From Entonaema liquescens (taxonomy: Eukaryota > Ascomycota > Sordariomycetes > Xylariales > Xylariaceae), in the NCBI GenBank assembly GCA_902805475.1, contig CADCSX010000002.1, forward strand, positions 3,534,001-3,598,000: 64,000 bases of DNA. The letters run 5' to 3'. This document shows positions 59,165 through 64,000 of the stretch, piece after piece. The notes below the pieces were generated by a model. That model was not told where the DNA came from. It made no database searches and saw only the letters and a program-made list of their open reading frames with translations. The number at the start of each line of letters is the position of its first letter. The first letter of the stretch is position 1. A program made the translations under genes and the position numbers.

Positions 59165-60445
59165 TATTATTTTTGCCATAAATTCGATGTATTGTTTTTA
59201 GCTAATAGGACGCGAGAGAATTTTTTGGTTTTATTTTATTTTTTAAAAATTTTAAAATATTTTATTTTTATTAAAATTAAATTTTTTAATTAAGTAATAA
59301 TTTAATGAATAATTACGTAATACGTTTTTATTAAATTAATTAAAACGTTTTATTAAAAAAAAAATAATAATATATACGTTTATTATTTAATTTAAAATAA
59401 TTAATAATTTAATTAAAATTTAAAAAACAAATTAAAAAAAATTTAACAATAATAATAAATTTAATTAAAATTAATAATACATTTTTATTAATTAATTTAA
59501 AAAAGTTTATAATATATTTCGTTAAATTTAAAAAAATATAAATTTAATAAAAAATTAATTTTTAAAAAAAGTTAATAATTTTTTTTTTAATTTAAATAAT
59601 TAATAAAATAAAATTATTTTACCGAATTTATAATATAAATTATTTTATTAAATATTTATAAATAATTAATAATTAAAATTATTAATAAAATAATATAATT
59701 TTATAATTTTTTAAATTTTATAATATAAATAATAAAAAGTAAATATTATTAAAACATTACGTTTTTATTTTTAATTAAAAAAAATAAAATTAAATATTAT
59801 AAATAACATTAAATTTCGTTTTAAATTTATATTTATATAAAAAATTAATCGTAATTAAATATTTAACGTCGTTAATAACATATATAATATATATTATTTT
59901 ATTATTTAATAATATTTTTTTTAATTTAAATTATTTATTTACGAAATTAATATCGTTAAATACGTTTAATTACGTCGATTAAATATATATAAATAATTTT
60001 TATTAAAAACGTTAATATTATAAAAAAATAATATAAAAATAATTTTATTTATAAATTAATATAATTTTATTTATAAATTAATATAATTTTATTTATAAAT
60101 TATTTTATTATTATTTATAAATTATTTTATTATTATTTAAAAATTATTAACGTTTATTTATAAATTATTATTTTTTAATTATAAATTATTTTTAAAAATA
60201 ATATTAATTAATTAATTAAAATTTAAATAATGAAAATATTTTAAAATAAACGTAAATATTTATTATTATAATTAGAAAATATTAAATTTAATTTAAAATA
60301 ATAAAATAAAATTATAAAATTATTAATTTATAATAATATTTATACGTAATTATTAATAATTGTAATTTTAAATAATTTACATTATAAATCCGGTAAGGTA
60401 ATTTTGAAATAATATTATTCTAATTTTATAATAATAAATTAATAT
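59165..60445. mobile_element. Second A+T-rich RIP block, probable degraded transposon
   Basis: About 1.28 kb is nearly all A and T with frequent TpA, ACG and TAA, like the interior of the MULE at 14.7-18.1 kb. It contains several near-copies of TTTATTTATAAATTA (about 60045-60170). No terminal repeats or duplication could be paired, so the class is unknown. Confidence 0.65.
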
Positions 60446-60875
60446 TATCTTTCAACTATTAAACATTGAGCGCCTCGCTTGTGCTTTATAAATATAAAAG
60501 CAGCAACTAAACGTTGTAATGTAAGCAAGCGCAAGCTTACAATAATATCTTGATTTGAAAAGATCTCTGCTATTAAAGTATTATATTTAATTTCAGGACC
60601 ATAAGCAGACGACTCCCTTTTGCTGCGCATTTTCTCGTCCGCTAGTAAAGTTGACTCTTTTACCCCTGAAATGTAACATGAGCTGTGAACGAGATCTTTA
60701 ATAGTCTCCCTCCTTCGTATCTACTGCTAGGTAGACCAGCCATCCAAGTAGCAATATTACGTACAACGTATTTCTAACCGTACAAATCTGTCGCATCGCA
60801 AAGCATGCCTAAAACTCTTATACGACTCTTGCTTGGGCTTTTTTACGCAATTGGCGGATGGCTTCGTTTAGCCGT
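60446..60875. other. Intergenic, no gene seen
   Basis: Short spacer between the A+T-rich block and the 3' end of the rhodopsin-like gene. One leftward frame (60445-60630) has no resemblance. Confidence 0.4.
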
Positions 60876-62482
60876 CTATGCTCGTACATACTCAGCCAAG
60901 TCAAACAGAGCTTTCTTTCTAGAGTCTATTGGGTTCTCAAATTCTGTCGAGTGGATTTCAGAATAGTTTACTGCGTTTAGGTTTCCCTCAACCTTGTCTC
61001 GAGCTAGCGAGCCATAGTCACAGGGTGTTGACATAAGTCCACAGCCATATACTTCTCTCTCGCTGTGTACAAACAGTAATCCGATCACTTACAGTTAGTT
61101 TACAGAATATACGACTGGTTGCATGCCCGCCTCAATTTGGACGCCATGATTTCGGGTCCAAGGACTAAACATGAGCATCTCAGTACTTTCAGAGACAGTC
61201 GGCATGCTTCTGAACCGGCCTTTAATATATAATCCGCGGTCCTTCGTACCCCGAAGCCAGTCCTACCATCGGTTTGTCGGAACCCATCAGAGCATAAATC
61301 ATATCCCTTGCCTGAACTTTTGATATGGCAACGATGTTTGAGCGATGACACAGGGAAGCGGCTAAATAGGCCAGGGAACATAGGTAGACAACTACATATC
61401 AATACACAGGCAGGCTCCATGATGGTTGCTATCGTCGCGGCTACCGAAGAATCTGGATTCGTCGCGAAGTACAAGTTAGCTTGCGCCCTGTCTGATTACT
61501 TGTAACACTGTGTTTAAACGTACAAGTAGCATCATATGCACCTTGGTTCGCTCCTTCGAGTAGAGGTATGCGTACAATAGCGACGATCGTGGCACTAGGT
61601 CTGTTAGCGCTTATCCACCAATATAGGGGGAGCAAACCAACAATCCTCCGACTAGGAACACAATACTAAGTGCAAACTTTTTAGACCAAGATAGCTTCAG
61701 TTTCCATATGGAAGGCTGTGGAAGAAATAATATACCGACATCCGACAATACATTTGTAACTGAAATGGATACGCTAGTGTTGAATTGCGGTAGACATTTG
61801 TACGGCACGCCCCAGTTGGTGCTGAAAGGAACGCATTCGAGAAATATGACGAGCATGCTAGCTATCCACCACAGCAGGATCCATATGGAGAACAGCCAAG
61901 TGCCGATACGTATCGTGCGGCTGTTAAGGGTAAAGATACCTACGGACGTAGACGGCGAGAATCGACCCCTTCCCAAATGCCATGGCACATTGATAGAAAA
62001 CAGCCAAAGGCACCTGAGTCTTTAAAAAGTTGTTAGTACCTAGTTACGATATATTTAAGAAGTCATCAAAACTGACCTTGCCAACGTTAATGATATTGTT
62101 CGGGTCCTGGCTAACGAGAATTGTGTGCCTCCCGAAACCATAATGCGTCACTTCACTTCTTAGCTCAACTGTATATTTGGGATAGCATTGATTTCACGTA
62201 CTAAGGCATGCTGAGATGTTCAGACCAATCAAAGAAATCTAATCCCTTGTTAGAAAGCAGAGCTTAGGCACTTTGGGACGCAATCTGTACCGTTGCCATC
62301 ACCGAGAGGCCATCATCCAGGCCTAATTTTGTCTTCAAGACTCTTCTGGAGCTGAGGCGAACGAAGACACATAGGACCGCAACCACAGTAAAAGCAGAAC
62401 AAACGCCGATAATAACTGGACTGCGATTATCATTGATATGGGCCTGTTGGTAGGCGATTTCGGACTCTAGGATCGAGCTCAT
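60876..62482 (-). pseudogene. Rhodopsin-like (PTH11-type) seven-helix membrane protein, frameshifted
   Basis: The gene reads leftward from 62482. Exon 1 (62482-62291) has the first helix IIGVCSAFTVVAVLCVFVRL and the LGLDDG motif. Exon 2 (to 62077) has YGFGRHTI. Exon 3 (from 62019) begins QVPLAVFYQCAMAFGKGSILAVYVR, after which four extra bases (AGGT on the coding strand, 61938-61941) shift the frame before IFTLNSRTIRIG. The pattern then continues: WLFSIWILLWWIASML, CLPQFN, a helix and SATIVAIVRIPLLEGA. A GTACGT intron joins DAT to SNLYFATNPDSS and IMEPACVLICSCLPMFPG. A last intron (CTAACTG, CACAG) leads to a cytosolic tail ending at 60876. This family includes putative surface receptors. The exon 1-2 joint and the joint before SATIVAIVR are also not cleanly in phase. 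Confidence 0.7.
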
Positions 62483-64000
62483 CTTTTCCAGTCTCTTATA
62501 AAGTCGACGGTGACACCGTTTACCAACACGGATGCCACTTCAATAGATCGATAGATGAAGATAATGGAGTGAATAGATGGTGAACTCAAAGTCTATGCTA
62601 GGGGTCATCAATAAAGTTACTTCTGCTAGGTATAACATGGAGGCATGCGTGGCAACGTCACACAGTCCAGATGAGCCGATACAATAAAGCGTCGAATAAA
62701 ATGCCATACATCATGTGGCGTCGATGACGACTTTGTCTACAAGTCCTGTTCCGTAGAAGGATTTGACAATGCGGCTGATTGTCTTTAAGCCTCCTATTGC
62801 AATATCGTGAGGGTTGTGCTCAGTTACCTAGCGGTATCTCCCATGATGATGATGATGATGATGATGAGTATGTCTACGTTAATTGGGCACGTGAGGCTGT
62901 CCTATGTAACTAATACTCTCTGGTCAGTATAGGGCGCGGAAAGTAGCACTCCTCAGTTGTCCAGTTGGAGAGATCTGCTGCTTTGAGGCGGAGCAGGCGG
63001 CTTGATACTAATTGCGCCATGTCTGCTATTTAGCCCTATTGTGCAACGTCCTGTCTTCAATTAGAAGGCTACAGTTGTGCTATACAGCGGATAAACCCAA
63101 GCAGGGATCCCATGAGGCGCCGGAGGTCCGTACCGACCACTATCCCTCCAAATAACCCTCTTCAATTCTGAGGGAAAAGGCTCGCGGACAGTCTGTAGAG
63201 TAATATAGCTGGAGAGGTATCGAGGGGCGGCGTGTGAATTGATGCATGGGTCTATTTTAACTCATCGATCCAGCGGTAGACGGCGGATAGTCATTCCCCA
63301 AAGTATTAGCACCAAGGTCTAAGCCAGGCGTACACGTGGGTAAGTTAACCACTTTTATTGAGTAAATATTGTGGATGGTTGGCCAGTCAAGTCCTCGTGT
63401 ACCGGTAACTTTGACTTCAATACCTACCTCCCTACTTAGGTATATATCCTTTTGCTTTCCAGGCATCTCGATATAGTCCGAAATGAACTTGACTGTGCGT
63501 GGGAATTGAAAGCTATAATAGCTGATTGCAATATTCCTATATCAGCAATGCATTGAAGGCAGTTAAATTCGTATTATACTGGATTAAAGTTGATGTCCTG
63601 CACATGGTTTGCATGCTCATTATAAAGCTTCAGTCTAATGCTAGCTACATAAAAATCCTACGTATGCTCCCACTTCTATATATCTAAACACTATTAGTCA
63701 TTGGATATTTTCCTACCTTGGGCCCAGCCAGAGCTTACGGATGGGGTCAAAGGATATTATAATAGGTAATCAATACAAATGCACCAAAAAATAAGCGTAC
63801 ACAATATTATAGATAAAATACCGAGGATTATACTAAAGACAACTTGTTTATAACAGTATAACTAAAGCAATTATAGTATGTATTATTACGTTTCTAGGTT
63901 ACACAATACGACCAACATTCGGCCGCTCCCAAGAAAGGGATGAAATCCCCGCCTTGCAAACACCTATTATTTCGTGTCATATATAGAGCCGATACTCTCT
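62483..64000. other. No gene seen to window end
   Basis: About 1.5 kb without convincing coding sequence on either strand. It contains the ATG microsatellite described separately. A leftward frame at 63257-63466 has no family resemblance. Confidence 0.4.
62843..62867. repeat. (ATG)n microsatellite
   Basis: About eight perfect ATG units in non-coding sequence. Confidence 0.9.

Noticed and set aside
62843..62867. ATG repeat as a CRISPR or coding repeat
   Set aside because: Simple trinucleotide microsatellite in a fungal genome, with no spacers and no open frame.

Overview
The window is a filamentous-ascomycete genome segment, most likely a Sordariomycete. Genes are interrupted by short introns of about 50-85 nt with GTRNGT donors, CTRAC/CTAAC branch sites and YAG (sometimes AAG) acceptors. 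Several fungal-specific families are present: a SAT-type PKS, a 2EXR protein, DUF3602, CorA-like and rhodopsin-like proteins. Two blocks of almost pure A+T have the look of repeat-induced point mutation (RIP). I found no rRNA, tRNA or CRISPR that I could support.

Layout. (1) Positions 1 to about 30.7 kb are an accessory, secondary-metabolite-like region. A leftward SAT-type polyketide synthase runs off the left edge and lacks nearly all of its KS domain. Divergent from it is a 13-exon highly reducing PKS (2602-11404). Then come a D-2-hydroxyacid dehydrogenase, a CYP65-like P450 pseudogene split by a 3.45-kb RIP-mutated Mutator-like element, a DAL5-type MFS transporter, a membrane-anchored M19 dipeptidase, a second complete P450 (CYP504-like), an SDR and a secreted DUF5695 protein. 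(2) About 31-55.4 kb is housekeeping sequence: CCT6 chaperonin subunit, 2EXR protein, prenylcysteine lyase, CorA-like protein, LAG1 ceramide synthase, secreted kelch protein, second DAL5-type MFS, DUF3602 protein, RINT1/TIP20 tether and a YMC1-like mitochondrial carrier. (3) About 56.6-64 kb is accessory and decaying again: a degenerate RNase H-like gene, a GPI-type cutinase-family (CE5) gene with an in-frame stop, a second A+T-rich block and a frameshifted rhodopsin-like (PTH11-type) membrane protein gene.

How the genes may work together. The HR-PKS would build a reduced chain and the SAT of the neighbouring PKS would receive it, the logic of HR/NR pairs in resorcylic lactone, azaphilone and sorbicillinoid pathways. 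Two P450s, an SDR, a hydroxyacid dehydrogenase and a transporter are plausible tailoring and export functions. As written the pathway looks broken at several points: KS lost, HR-PKS frameshift, one P450 destroyed.

Caveat. Three apparent single-base losses in short homopolymers (HR-PKS near 10,010; CCT6 near 31,379; CorA-like near 38,863) include one in an essential chaperonin gene. At least some breaks may therefore be assembly errors rather than mutations. The KS deletion, the transposon insertion and the cutinase TAG codon are not of that kind. All family calls are from reading motifs; no database search was possible.
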